Made by a program: the position numbers and the translations under genes | Assembly: GCA_036850595.1 (NCBI GenBank) | Contig: CM072151.1 | Coordinates: 17,275,307 to 17,339,306 of the forward strand | DNA: 64,000 nt | Direction: 5' to 3' | DNA from: Rhyacichthys aspro | Taxonomy: Eukaryota; Chordata; Actinopteri; Gobiiformes; Rhyacichthyidae | The notes under the pieces: model-generated | Seen by the model: the letters and a program-made list of their open reading frames with translations, nothing else | Databases searched by the model: none | Told to the model about the DNA's origin: nothing | In this document: positions 12,801 to 25,500 of the stretch, piece by piece | How positions within the stretch are numbered: the first letter of the stretch is position 1 | How the letters are laid out: every line of letters begins with the position of its first letter

Positions 12801-15800
12801 GTTTGTTTTTTTTCTTGGTTGTTTGTAGAGATGAACAGCACCGGGATAAAGATTACCTTTTGGAGAGGAGGGACTTAGCCATAGATTTCATTTTTTGTTT
12901 AGTCTCTGTAGAAGTTCTAAAACAGGTAAGTGACAAAGCACTTTGTATGTTATAAATAGTTAAGAAAGACTGCACTGCACCTGTGCGACCTGATAGTGAC
13001 ACTATCTCATTTGAGCACACTGCGTGACATGATATCTTGAAAAGGTCACAAATGTAAAACAGTTGGCCGTGCAGGTTATTTGTCTGGCTGCACCTCATTT
13101 ATTTGTTAAACCATTTAAAAGTCAGGTAGTTTTAAGTTTATTTAAGTGGGTTCAAATTACTGTAATTACTGTAAATGTGAAAACTGATTAAGGAAGTTTG
13201 TTCACTAACCACAAAATTAATAGCAGTTATTAGTGAGGTTGCACCCTTGGGGAGGCGCACAGTAAACAAACACTGTGGCGTTACACCAGCTTCCAACTGC
13301 GCCTGTTTCTAAAGTACACTGTTCAAATCGAGCAGTGCATTCTGAACTAAACGCCGGTCCTTGGAGACTCGAGCTAAGTTGTCCTTGGCTTTGCTCCTGT
13401 TGGGAGGGCAATGAATGGTAGCAAAGAAAAAGAAAGAATGCTATCAGTGCCTCAAATAAGACTAATGATTCTCTGTTTACGTCACAGATTCCTCTTCATC
13501 CAGTGCCAGATGCTTTAGTACATGAAGTTCTAAACCTGGCATTCAAGCACTTTAAACATAAAGAGGGGTAAGTAGTGAACACACTAATGCATGAGCAGAC
13601 ATTAAAAAGACATGACTAGTGATGATAAATACACTCTGAACTCTTATATCCTCTTTATAGCATGTCAGTCTTCCTAAATGGATACTTAGACTGGCCTTGT
13701 GCTCTTTGTGCCAGTTTATAATCTGTCTTTATCTGCTCTATTCAAATGGCAGTTACTGTGGGCCCAACACTGGCAATGTGCACATCATTGCAGATCTGTA
13801 CGCTGAGGTCATTGGAGTCCTTACACAGTCAAAGTAAGCACGCCACAAGATCTTTCAGCAAAACACTGTTAGGCATGTTGGTGTTTTTTCTTACATTTAT
13901 GTGTTATGTGTTTTCAGGTTTCAGGCAGTAAGAAAGAAATTCATCACTGAACTGAAGGAGCTAAGGCAAAAAGAACAGAGCCCCTACATAGTCCAAAGCA
14001 TCATTAGTCTCATCATGGGGATGAAGTTCTTCCGGGTTAAAATGTATCCTGTGGAGGATTTTGAGGCTTCTTTTCAGTTCATGCAGGTAATTTAGTTTAC
14101 TGTAGACTTTGTGCCAAAGCAGTGTGTCATTTATTAATAAAGTGCTCTCTTAATTATCTCCAGCATACTCTTGTTGGCTAGTGTATAATCTATGCATGTT
14201 CATTCATTTACTCTCTATTATTATATTATTTGTATTGTTCATGGATTCAAAATCTCTTGTGGCTCAGTTATTATATAAGAAAATAATGATGGAAGTGCAG
14301 TGTCCTTGATTGTCATTGTAGTCTTTGGTCGCAGGTTTTGCGTAACAGAATGCTTTACACCAGTGGGAGCTAAACAGATGAAAAAAAAAAGAAAATGTGT
14401 TTGTTATTTCCTGATGACCATCACATGTGTGCCTTTGCTTTTCAGGAGTGTGCCCAGTATTTCCTGGAAGTCAAGGATAAGGACATAAAGCATGCTTTGG
14501 CAGGCCTTTTTGTCGAGATCCTGATCCCTGTCGCTGCTGTAAGTGAAGAAATTCTACGTAGTTTAAACACAAAAGTGATTATTATGACTCTGATCGGGTT
14601 GTAATGCGTCTTGTTCATTCAATCTCAGGCAGTGAAAAATGAAGTGAATGTGCCATGCCTCAAAAACTTTGTGGAAATGCTTTATCAGACAACTTTTGAC
14701 CTTAGTTCACGGAAGAAGCATTCCTTGGTAAGAGTTTTGCGCATTTATTACATCACATTTTTAGTCGCTCTTTGTGGTTTGGCCTTGGTGCCTGATATTT
14801 TTTTCTGTCGTGTTCGTCTGCTCAGGCTCTGTATCCCCTGGTGACATGCCTGCTGTGTGTAAGTCAGAAGCAGTTCTTCCTCAACAACTGGCACATCTTC
14901 CTCCAGAACTGCCTCTCACACCTAAAGGTACCCAATCCTCTTCAGACATTAGGCATAACGTAGCTTATCGTAGTTTATCATAGACACTAGCTACATTCTT
15001 AACACTGCTCAATGCACTTTAAACACCAGAGGTCTGATGACTCTTACGAAACTCCAAATTAAAATGTCCCATAACATGTCAGAGTGTTAAGGTATGAATA
15101 TAATTACTGTAAAATGGGAGTTATTGTTATGACACGCTATGGTCAGGACACACTGAGGAGCACTGATACAAGCAGTAGTCCTGATACCGAACTGTGTGTT
15201 CTGTGGTTCCGTCTAAGATCATCATGTACTTTCCCCTTCATTATAAAACACCAGATCGGGACAGGAATAGCACTTGATTAGATAAGGCAATAAAGGAGTT
15301 TTTGTTTTCTCGAGAGAAAAAAAGATGTCTACGCTAAGCATTATGAGATTGCAGTGAGACTCAATTATCTCAACTAAAGAGTAAAAGTCATTTCTTTTAT
15401 CTCAAAAGCTGTTATTTTTTAAGGAATGTGACCAACTTATGTTATCTCAAGTGCTGTTTTCACTCCGGTCTGTGACTCCTCTAAAAAACCGATCAAGCCT
15501 CCTTTCCCTCTGTCCCTGATCACCATGAAGCTAATTCAACCCACACCGACTGACCGAATGATCCAATGACTGACTGAGCGACTTAATGGCCGCCTTTCCC
15601 ATTCTGCATTGATTACCCCTTGTGGAGATTGATCATGGGGCGGATGAACCTCTGTTTGCGTCTTTGTGGTGGTGATTTCTGAAGCTTTTTGAATGGTCGT
15701 CTGTCATCTCAGCATTCTCCTCCTCTACCATTTTAGGTTTCCGTTACAATCGCAGAGAGTCGGTGGCGATTCTGTGACATAGTGTTGTGGGCTTGTGTGA

Positions 15801-16582
15801 TTGTTGTGAGTTGTAATGATTTTAGCAGCTCAGGGCTTTTTGGTCTTTGGTTGATTTTGTTTTAACCATGTGGTTGATCTTGAATTATTTTGATGTTACC
15901 CCTTTAAAGCCAATTATGTAATATCTTCCAGTACAAAGTCATTTTATGTCATTTTAAAAAGCCAGTAACACTTTAAAGACAGTGATATTATAGTAATTAA
16001 GTATAATAAGCAATGTAGATATGTATTCTACAATTACTATAAGGCATGGCAACATAATTCAACCACATCTGATCCCCATGTGGTTAAAATACTATAATTT
16101 TGGTATTCTGTATGGCTCCAAAGAGACTCTTGTTGCTGTGCATCAGCTTTGATTTTGGTTTAATTTTCCATTGCATCAAACGGCCTTTTCTTCCATCTTT
16201 CTGTGTCTTTGTGTTTTCTGTCCAGTGTGTTTTCTCTGTTATTTGTTTGATTTGAAGACCACAACACACCTTTTTATTTTTCATAAACACATGACACTCA
16301 CTCAACGATATTTCCATATCAAATATAAATGCACTATTCTGCATTACTAACATGCCACTTAAAACCCATTAGTTAAAATCTACTGGTGGCATGTAGCACA
16401 GTTTACACTGACAAGAGTAAAAATACTTTTGCTCTTGCCTTATTATTTATTTATTTTTTTAACTTAACATTTGTCCAACTCCCTACATTCTTTGTCTTCT
16501 GTCATTTGATCTTTTTTCTTGCATTGACCTGCTCCAGATGCCTTCTAACAACAGCATCCGAAAGCAGATTGAGACATTGCAG
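4744..16582 (+). CDS. fryl: fryl exons 1-12 (residues 1-414)
   Basis: Exons: 4744-4816, 10145-10353, 11657-11710, 12582-12721, 12829-12925, 13488-13567, 13753-13833, 13918-14086, 14446-14538, 14629-14727, 14826-14927, 16538-16582. This is the start of the conserved Furry N-terminal HEAT/Armadillo-like region. Readable landmarks are EKPLSRSLQRGED (exon 3), AEHCLPSLLRTLFDWYRR (exon 4), LNLAFKHFKHKEG (exon 6) and MGMKFFRVKMYPVEDFEASF (exon 8). Exon 12 (45 nt, MPSNNSIRKQIETLQ) leaves the frame unchanged and is probably skipped in some transcripts, since exon 11 can join exon 13 directly. Intron 1 (4817-10144) is the largest and separates the two possible start codons. Confidence 0.92.
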
Positions 16583-19500
16583 GTGAGTTCTTTGGTGTCC
16601 GCGACCTGCCTGCTGTCCCTCCTCTGTAAAATCAGGTCACATGACCAGGTCTTGTGGTAGACCTCTTGTGCCTGTGTGGTTAATGGGTAGTATGGCGCTG
16701 GATGTTACAGTGTCCTGAGTAGAAGTAGTAAAGAACATGCTGACTATTGTAGCTAGGCTTCGTGGTTATGGCCAATGGTGATTTTGCTGTTGTTTGTCGT
16801 AGCTACAGATTTAGACAATGCATGAGTTTTACTTTATTCTAATTAATAATTGCTTCACAAAGTTGAATCAGACTTTTATTTTAACGCTTAGTGTAAAAAT
16901 CTAGAGTGCACAAAATGAACTCATTGATTTTCTCAGTTGTAGTTGTGCTTTTAGCTTTGTGTTATATCGTGATGTGTAATGATTGTCACATTGTTGGTTG
17001 AAGCAATAATTTGATTTGTTGGGACTGGTGTTTTTATGGACTTTCTGGTAGTTGCAAGAAGTTTTACATTAGTGTTTTAGTTCACACCTTTTGTTAAAGA
17101 ATGAATATATTCAGTGTGTTGCTTCTGCGTGGTGGTTTTTTTCCACATTCATTGTCGTACAGTTTGCTGTATTGACATGAACTGTTTCATTACAGATTAT
17201 TAAAACACAAGATTCTTACTTTGAAATTTGCTTTTACTACTTTTACCATGTCTGCAAACAGTTTTGTCTAGTCTTTATCTTTAAGCTTAAATTGGCATTG
17301 GTTTTTGATTTATTAGAAAATTATTTACAAAACAGACTGAGTCTCTCCAGACAGCAACACTTGGGTAAGTAAAGCGCTTTTTTATAATGAAATCCACGGT
17401 CTCACAGTTTTCTTTTCTCATTAACAGAACAAAGACCCTAAAATGTCCCGTGTAGCACTGGAGTCACTCTACAGACTGCTGTGGGTCTACATCATCAGGA
17501 TCAAGTGTGAGAGTAATACTGTTACACAGAGGTCAGTTATTATATTTTTTTGTGTTAACTAGCAGCAAAATATGAATAGTAGTATGTGGGCTCACAAAAC
17601 ATTCACTTTATTTCTTCTAGTCGACTCCTCAGCATCGTTTCAGCACTTTTTCCCAAAGGATCCCGGAGTGTGGTGCCCCGAGACACACCTCTTAACATCT
17701 TTGTTAAGATCATCCAGTTTATAGCTCAGGTATGACCCAAACTTACAATACACAGTCATCCCTCCTCATCTGGCTCATGGACTCCTAGTAATGTCTGTTG
17801 GTTGGTTGCTTACAGGAAAGACTGGACTTTGCAATGAAGGAGATCATCTACGATCTCCTCTGTGTGGGCAAGTCTCACAAAACCTTTACCATCAATCCAG
17901 AGGTAAAGATAAAACCTTTCTTCTCATACGGTCACTCTAAAGTTTCTTTTACGTCATCACTTCTGTTTGTCCCTCCAGAGAATGAATATTGGTTTGCGAG
18001 CTTTCTTGGTCATTGCTGACAGTTTACAGCAGAAGGACGGAGAACCCCCCATGCCCACCACAGGAATCATCATGCCATCAGGCAACACACTGCGAGTCAA
18101 GAAGATCTTCCTCAACACCACTCTCACTGATGAGGAAGCAAAGGTTATAGGTAGGCAGAAAAAGATATCTACATTTGTCATTTTTAATAATATGAATAAG
18201 TTTGGTAACTGTAGAATCTTTTCAGGCATGTCCCTATACTACCCGCAAGTAAGAAAGGCCTTGGACAACATCCTGCGACACCTGGACAAGGAGGTGGGGC
18301 GCTCAATGAGTATGACCAACGTTCAGATGTCCAACAAGGAGCCTGAGGACATGATCACGTATGTATTAGATTAGATTTATGTGGACATTTGTATATTGTC
18401 TGAACAAAAAACAAAGGCAAACAACTGGCTTATTTGTCTCACACCTTTGCTTACACCTTTCATCTGGAACGTGAGACATATTAAGATGATGATTAAAAAG
18501 CATGATGAAGATAGATGTATCTAGGACTTCACTAAACCACCCTAAAGATTTGTGACTAGAAACTTGTGCTTTACTACAGTTGATTAATATTTATATATGT
18601 TGAGTGTAAAATGTGTATGAGGTGCTTACAAATGTTATTGGCTGTTCTACAGGGGAGAGAGGAAACCAAAGATTGATCTGTTCCGTACATGTGTCGCCGC
18701 CATCCCCAGACTAATACCAGACGGCATGAGCAGACAAGACCTCATAGAGCTTCTTGCCAAGTAAGTTACCCTCTCTATCTTTACTGCACTCAGCTGCTGT
18801 TGAGGTTTTAACTTTAATGTCTCTTGTCGACTTCCTCCTTCCATAGGCTTACCATCCACATGGATGAGGAGCTGCGGGGCCTAGCCTTTACGACGCTGCA
18901 GGCACTCATGGTGGATTTCCCAGAGTGGCGTGAGGATGTTCTCTCAGGATTTGTTTACTTTATTGTCCGAGACGTGACCGATGTCCATCCCACTCTGCTG
19001 GACAACGCTGTGAAGATGCTGCTGCAGCTCATCATCCAATGGAAGCAGGCAGTGCAGGGCGGCAACAAGAGCCATGATACCCAGGTCAAAGTGAGTGTGT
19101 TGTGGTTATTACCCTTGCGTTTTAAGGCTTTTTACAGGTTACATTTTCTCATGTGATTTTTGAATGCATTCTCCAGCAGAGCTCAGGAAACAGACGCTCT
19201 CTGTCCCTGGATCGTACCAACCCACTGAGTGTGCTGCATGTGGTGGAGGGGTTGGCACTGGTTGTTCTTTGTAGCTGTCGTCCTGCCACGCGAAGGCTGG
19301 CTGTTAATGTTCTCAAAGAGGTCAGAGCGCTGCACACCGCATTGGGCATTGGAAAGGTAATTATCCTACTCTGAAACCACTGTTACAATCAAAGAATTAA
19401 GAGTGGAGAATATTCACTACTATCGTTGTAATATTTGCTTTTGTCAATCATTTAGGGAGATGAGGAACTGGCCATTGATGTGATGGATAGATTGAGTGCA

Positions 19501-22500
19501 TCAGTGTTAGAGAGCTTCATTCATCTCACTGGAGCTGATCAGGTAAAGTGATTACATGTAATTAAGTTAAAATAAGATTTAAAACAAACAGCTCATTAAC
19601 TAAGCTTCTGTCTCCATAGACCAACCTCTTGTATTGTCCCAGTGGGATTGATCTACAGACACTAGCAGAGTGGAGTTCATCTCCCATCAGCCACCAGTTT
19701 GATGTGGTGAGCCCCTCACACATTTGGGTGTTTGCCCACGTTACTCAGGGCCAGGACCCCTGGGTGATCAGCTTCTCCAGTTACCTGCGACAGGAGAACC
19801 TGCCCAAACTCTGTCCCACTGCCCTCAACTACGCCTGGATGTTTGCCTCCACCCGTCTGCAGCTGCTCTCTCCACAAGTCGACATCAAGTGTGTAACCTT
19901 CTGTCCACTAGGTCCATGTATTTAGTTTGCTTGTTTTTAAGTACCTATAATAGACAGTTATCATGTAACTGTTAATGTCATGTGTTGAATGTGATGTTAT
20001 GCTCTGGTCTCCCCTCTCTTATGTCCTCCTGCAGTAGTCCCATTAATGCCAAGAAAGTGAGCAACCTGAACAACAGTGACTCCTATGTTGGCCTCTGGAG
20101 AAACTACCTGATTCTCTGCTGCAGCTCTGCCTCCTCATCCTCCATTAGTTCCTCATCCTCCACCTCTGGCTCCGTCCGCTGCTCCCCGCCTGAGACGCTG
20201 GCGTCCACGCCGGACAGCGGCTTCAGTTATGATTCAAAGGTCTGCACACAAGCCCTAAATATGATGTCTCCTTATTATTTGAATTCCAATATATGATTGT
20301 TCACCCTTTTTGTTTCTCTGTGTTCTAATAGATTGTTGGCACTCCGTCCCCTTCCTCCCTATTTAAACACATTGTTCCGATGATGCGCTCTGAGAGCATG
20401 GACATCACAGAGTCTCTTGTGCTGGGGCTTGGCAGGACCAACCCCGTGGTCTTCAGGTAATAATCCAAGGGAAAACAAACTAGAATACAGATTAATATGT
20501 CTGTATAATGTCGTCATGTATTTATTTATTAATTGTCTTTTTAGAGAGTTGATGGAGGAGCTAAATCCCATCATAAAAGAAGCTTTAGAAAGAAGACCTG
20601 AAGTAAGTGTGGTCTATTCATAATTGCACCCAAAGCTATGTACTGACCAAATGAACTGATATTAAATGACATTTTCTGTAATTTCCAGAACATGAAGCGA
20701 CGCAGGCGTCGTGACATCCTCAGGGTCCAGCTGGTCCGGATATTTGAGCTGCTGGCAGATGCTGGTGTCATCAGTCAGATGTGGGTCATCAGCAACACAT
20801 TGTTAAAATTTTATTTTCTGAATCACTTTGAGGCAAATAAGTAAGATTTAATTTGCCTCCGAGTGATTATGGCAATAAATTTAGAAACCTTCTGTGTTTC
20901 TTTTTACAGAGCCAGTGGAGGGTTAGATGGAGAGAGCCACTCTCTGAACAGCACGCTGCTTGAGTATGTTGATCTGACAAGGCAGTTGCTTGAGGCAGAA
21001 AATGACAAGGACTCAGACACGTTGAAGGACATTCGCTGTCACTTCAGTGCGCTTGTGGCAAATATCATTCAGAATGTTCCAGGTATTGGTGAAGTACAAT
21101 CAATAGTAAAAAAAAAAATCTAAAAGTTCAAAAGTGACACTTTTAATGTGTTTTATTCAGTACACCAAAGGAGGACCATCTTTCCCCAGCAGTCACTAAG
21201 ACACAGTCTCTTCATGCTGTTCAGTCATTGGGCTGGGCCCTTCAGCATTATGTTTACTCCTCTGGACCGCTACAGTGACAGAAATATGCAGATCAACCGC
21301 CATCAGTACTGTGCACTAAAGGTATATGTTGTGCAAAGTTAAATTAATCTTTAATTAAACACAGCACATAATGTGATTGTTGAAGCAAATGATCTTCTCC
21401 TCTTTAGGCCATGTCTGCAGTGTTGTGTTGTGGGCCTGTAGCTGACAATGTTGGCCTCTCGTCTGATGGCTACCTCTACAAGTGGCTTGACAACATCCTG
21501 GATTCTCAGGACAAAAAGGTAAGGCAATAGTAGACATTTAAATACTGTTTGTCCCAAGGCGTTAACCCAAGCATCAAGTACTGTATCTGTTTTTCTGTCT
21601 GCGGTCTCTGCAGGTTCACATGTTGGGTTGTGAGGCAGTCATGCTGCTGCTGGAGCTGAATCCTGACCAAAGCAACCTCATGTTTTGGGCTGTGGATCGC
21701 TGTTACACAGGCTCACGCCGTGTGGCTGCTGGCTGCTTCAAGGCCATTGCCAACGTCTTTCACAACAGGTACTTCTTTCCAACTTTACATGAAGTTATCT
21801 TGATTTATTTCACTATTCTAAAGATGCTTACTGACTCTGACATACTCATTTATCTTGCAGGGATTACCAGTTTGACACTGTGGTGCTGCTCAACCTAATT
21901 CTGTTCAAGGCTGCAGATTCTTCCAGGGATATCTATGAGGTGGCCATGCAGCTGTTACAGGTGTCAATCTTTGTTTTGTATTGTTGTTCATCTGCAGGAA
22001 ACATCTCTCGTCATTTTCAAGAACTTTTTCAATTATTTGACAGATCTTGGAGCCAAAGCTCTTCCGTTATGCCCACAAATTGGAGATTCAGCGGACAGAT
22101 GGTATCCTGACACCTCCATCAGCGCTGCCACACCTTTACTCTGTGTCTTATTACCAGCTGTCTGAAGAGCTTGCAAGGACATACCCCGAGCTCACTCTGC
22201 CCATCTTCTCAGGTTTGCAAAGTTTGCAGTTGAAGTAGTAAGTGGTTATGTTAGGGGCTTTAACTTATTATCCACATTTATTAAAAATTCTAATGCTTTA
22301 AAGCAAAATTAAAGTTGATTAATTAAGAGCCATACCCACAATTTTGAATGTCCATGTGACCAAATTCTTGCTGTCCCCACTGCAGAGGTGAGTCAGCGGA
22401 TCCAAACAGCACATCCTGGTGGTCGCCAAGTAATGTTGCACTACCTCCTTCCTTGGATGAACAACGTGGAGCTGGTTGATTTTAAACCCACCATGAGGCG

Positions 22501-25500
22501 TCCGGAGGATTGTGGAAGCGGAGAGGAAGACGAAGACGCACAAGACCGAGAGATAATGATGGTCAACAGCCGGCGCTGGCTCCACGGAGAGGGCTGGGGC
22601 TCGCCTCGTGCCACAGCCATGGTGCTCAACAACCTCATGTTCATGACGGCCAAGGTGATATGATTGTGTTAAAAATGTAAATACTTGTCAGGTGTTTTGA
22701 GATATTTACATGTGGTTGTGGGTAATGTCTTTGCAGTATGGAGATGAGTTCGCTTGGTCAGAGATTGAGAACGTATGGACCACGTTAGCAGACAGTTGGC
22801 CAAAGAACCTTAAAATCATTCTGCACTTCCTCATCAGTATGTCAGGAGTCAGCAGTGACCCCAGCCTCTTGCCCTATGTAAGTCACTACATATTTACACC
22901 AACTGATGTCTACCTCATACATAGTGTATTACTTACTTATCTACTTAATGATGTGTGACGTCTGTCTGCAGGTAAAACGAGTGGTGGTTTACTTGGGCAG
23001 GGATAAGACTATGCAGCTGCTGGAGGAGTTGATGAGTGAGCTTGAGCTGACCGACCCTGTGAGCTCAGCTGTCACTCACATGGACAACCCTCCATATTAC
23101 CGCATCACCTCTAGTTACAAGATCCCCTCAGTCACCTCAGGTTAATGAGCGCTCTACATTTCCTAGGTCATAGCCTAAGTTGTGATTCTAAAGTCATACA
23201 ATTCTGATATTAAGTGTTCAATATGTTTTGTTCAGGAACAACATCCAGCAGCAATACAATGGTGCCAGTAAATGATGGCCATCATGACAGCAAGTTGAAA
23301 GACCCTAACATGGAGGACAGGTACAAACTCAGACACTGCAGTCCTTTAGTTGACAGTAACTAAGTAAGAGGTTTTGACTCATAAGAATGTTAGATTTAAG
23401 TTGGCACACCTACTTAATGATTGTAATAGAAATAGGTATTATTTTTGCTCTAAATACACTGTCAAGTACAATCTGTATGGGAATCAATAAAAAAAACACT
23501 ATTCATGTCAGTTGCGTTTGCCTTAATATTTTATTGATTATAGTAAATGTTTTTTGCATTGGTAAAGATTCATTATAGCTGTGTTCTGATCAACAGTTAC
23601 ATCCACCTGGACATCTACAGTGGCCTGAACAGCAATCTGAACCGACAGCACCACCGTCTGGAGTCTCGCTACAGCAGCAGCTCAGGAGGCTCCTATGAAG
23701 AAGAGAAGAGTAAGGGCTTCTTCTGTGCTCTAAAGCCAGTAACAAAGGCCTCTTTTAGACTTTGCTTTGTCGTGGCCTCATTGTATTCAGACCTCGTAAT
23801 GACTTTTCTGCTTCGTATGATAATCTACAGCAGCTTTTAGTTCAAACAGAGCTCTTCTGACTGTATATTTATGTGCTGTGTGTAAACTATTCACACCTCA
23901 AATCAGGAAGTATAAAGAGCACTTTCAGATTGAAATGCAAGATCTAAAAATTATTAAAATGGTTTTACTAATAATTTTGTTTATTCTTGTTCCTAACAGG
24001 TGACTCCATGCCACTTTATGCCAACTGGCGCTTGAAAGTGATGGAGCACAACCGGCCAGAACCTCTGCCTTTCCCTCCCACAGGCGGCTGTTGGTCTCCT
24101 TTGGTGGACTATCTTCCAGAGACCAATGCCCCTGCTGTAACTCTTCACAGGTATATCATACATGGCATTCATTTGACTAAATAAATACGACATAAGTTTC
24201 TGTTTTGTTTAAGGTAAAATGACCTCAAATATATATATAAACTTTTTGTGTCTTTTAGGTGTAACATTGCAGTCATCCTACTGACAGACCTCATCGTGGA
24301 CCACGGGGTCAAAGTGGAATGGAGTGCCTACCTGCACCTTTTGCTACATGCTATTTTTATAGGTAAAGTCTAAGGTCAGCATGTCTTCTGACTCCTAAGA
24401 TCAAACTCTTGTTCATTTGTTTGTGTTTCTGTCTTTTCTTAGGGTTTGACCATCAACACCCAGAGGTCTATGAGCACTGCAAACGTCTACTACTCCATTT
24501 ACTAATTGTTCAGGGAGCCAACAGCGGCGTGCAGTCTGTGGCGATGGTGCTTTTACGCAACAGAGAGTACAATGACCCCAGAGTCTTGACTGTGAAACCA
24601 GTAGCACCAGAGTATAACCTCACAGGTCAGTTCTGTTTTGTTTTGTTAGTATCGTACAAGTAAAAGCCAGGGATAAGGAGAATGCTACTTGTAAAAATTG
24701 CACTGCTGTAATGGAGCACTTGGTGGCAGTAAGGATCCAGCAAATGATCACGATTCTTCTTCCCTTCCACTCAAACTTTTTTTTTTAAACCTGTCTCTAC
24801 CTTCACTACCAAAGCTTCAATCCTATGTTTTCTCATTCTACAGGAGTGCAGGACATATTACCAGTCGACTGCCAGCCTTCACCAATGACAGACTCTGGCC
24901 TCAGCACCAGCTCCACATCATCCAGTATAAGTCTCGGTGCAGGCGGAAGTGCTCTGTCCCACCTCTCACCGTCGCTGCTCAGTGAAGTCGATGGCACAGC
25001 TGAACAGGACGAGAAAATCAAAGCCCTCATTGAGTTTATTACATCCAGGTGAGAATAAAGATGTGAATGAAAAGTCATAATACAATACATCTTTTATTTT
25101 TCTCATCCTCTTCGTCATTTGCTTTCATGCCTCCAGCAATGTCTAAATGGATTGGGTATTTTTACATTGCATGGGTTTGATTTGGGGTTTGCTGTTATAT
25201 TGGCTGATAAAAAAAACAAAAAAAAAACGAGGTGTGGTAAAGAGCTATGTTTGTTAAATGTCTAATATGTTGCTTTCATGTTACCTTGTAGAAAACGAGG
25301 TCCGCTGTGGAACCATGAGGACGTGTCTCCCAAAAACCCCAACATCAAGAGCGCTGATCAGCTAAGTGTTTTCGTCAGACATGTTGTGAATGTCTTCAAG
25401 CATTCCCAGACAGGTCAGTGGTATACACAGCACATCTATTTTTTACTTTTGTCACATTCACTAATTTGTATGTTCTCTTTTCCTTTAGGTTTCCAGCTGG

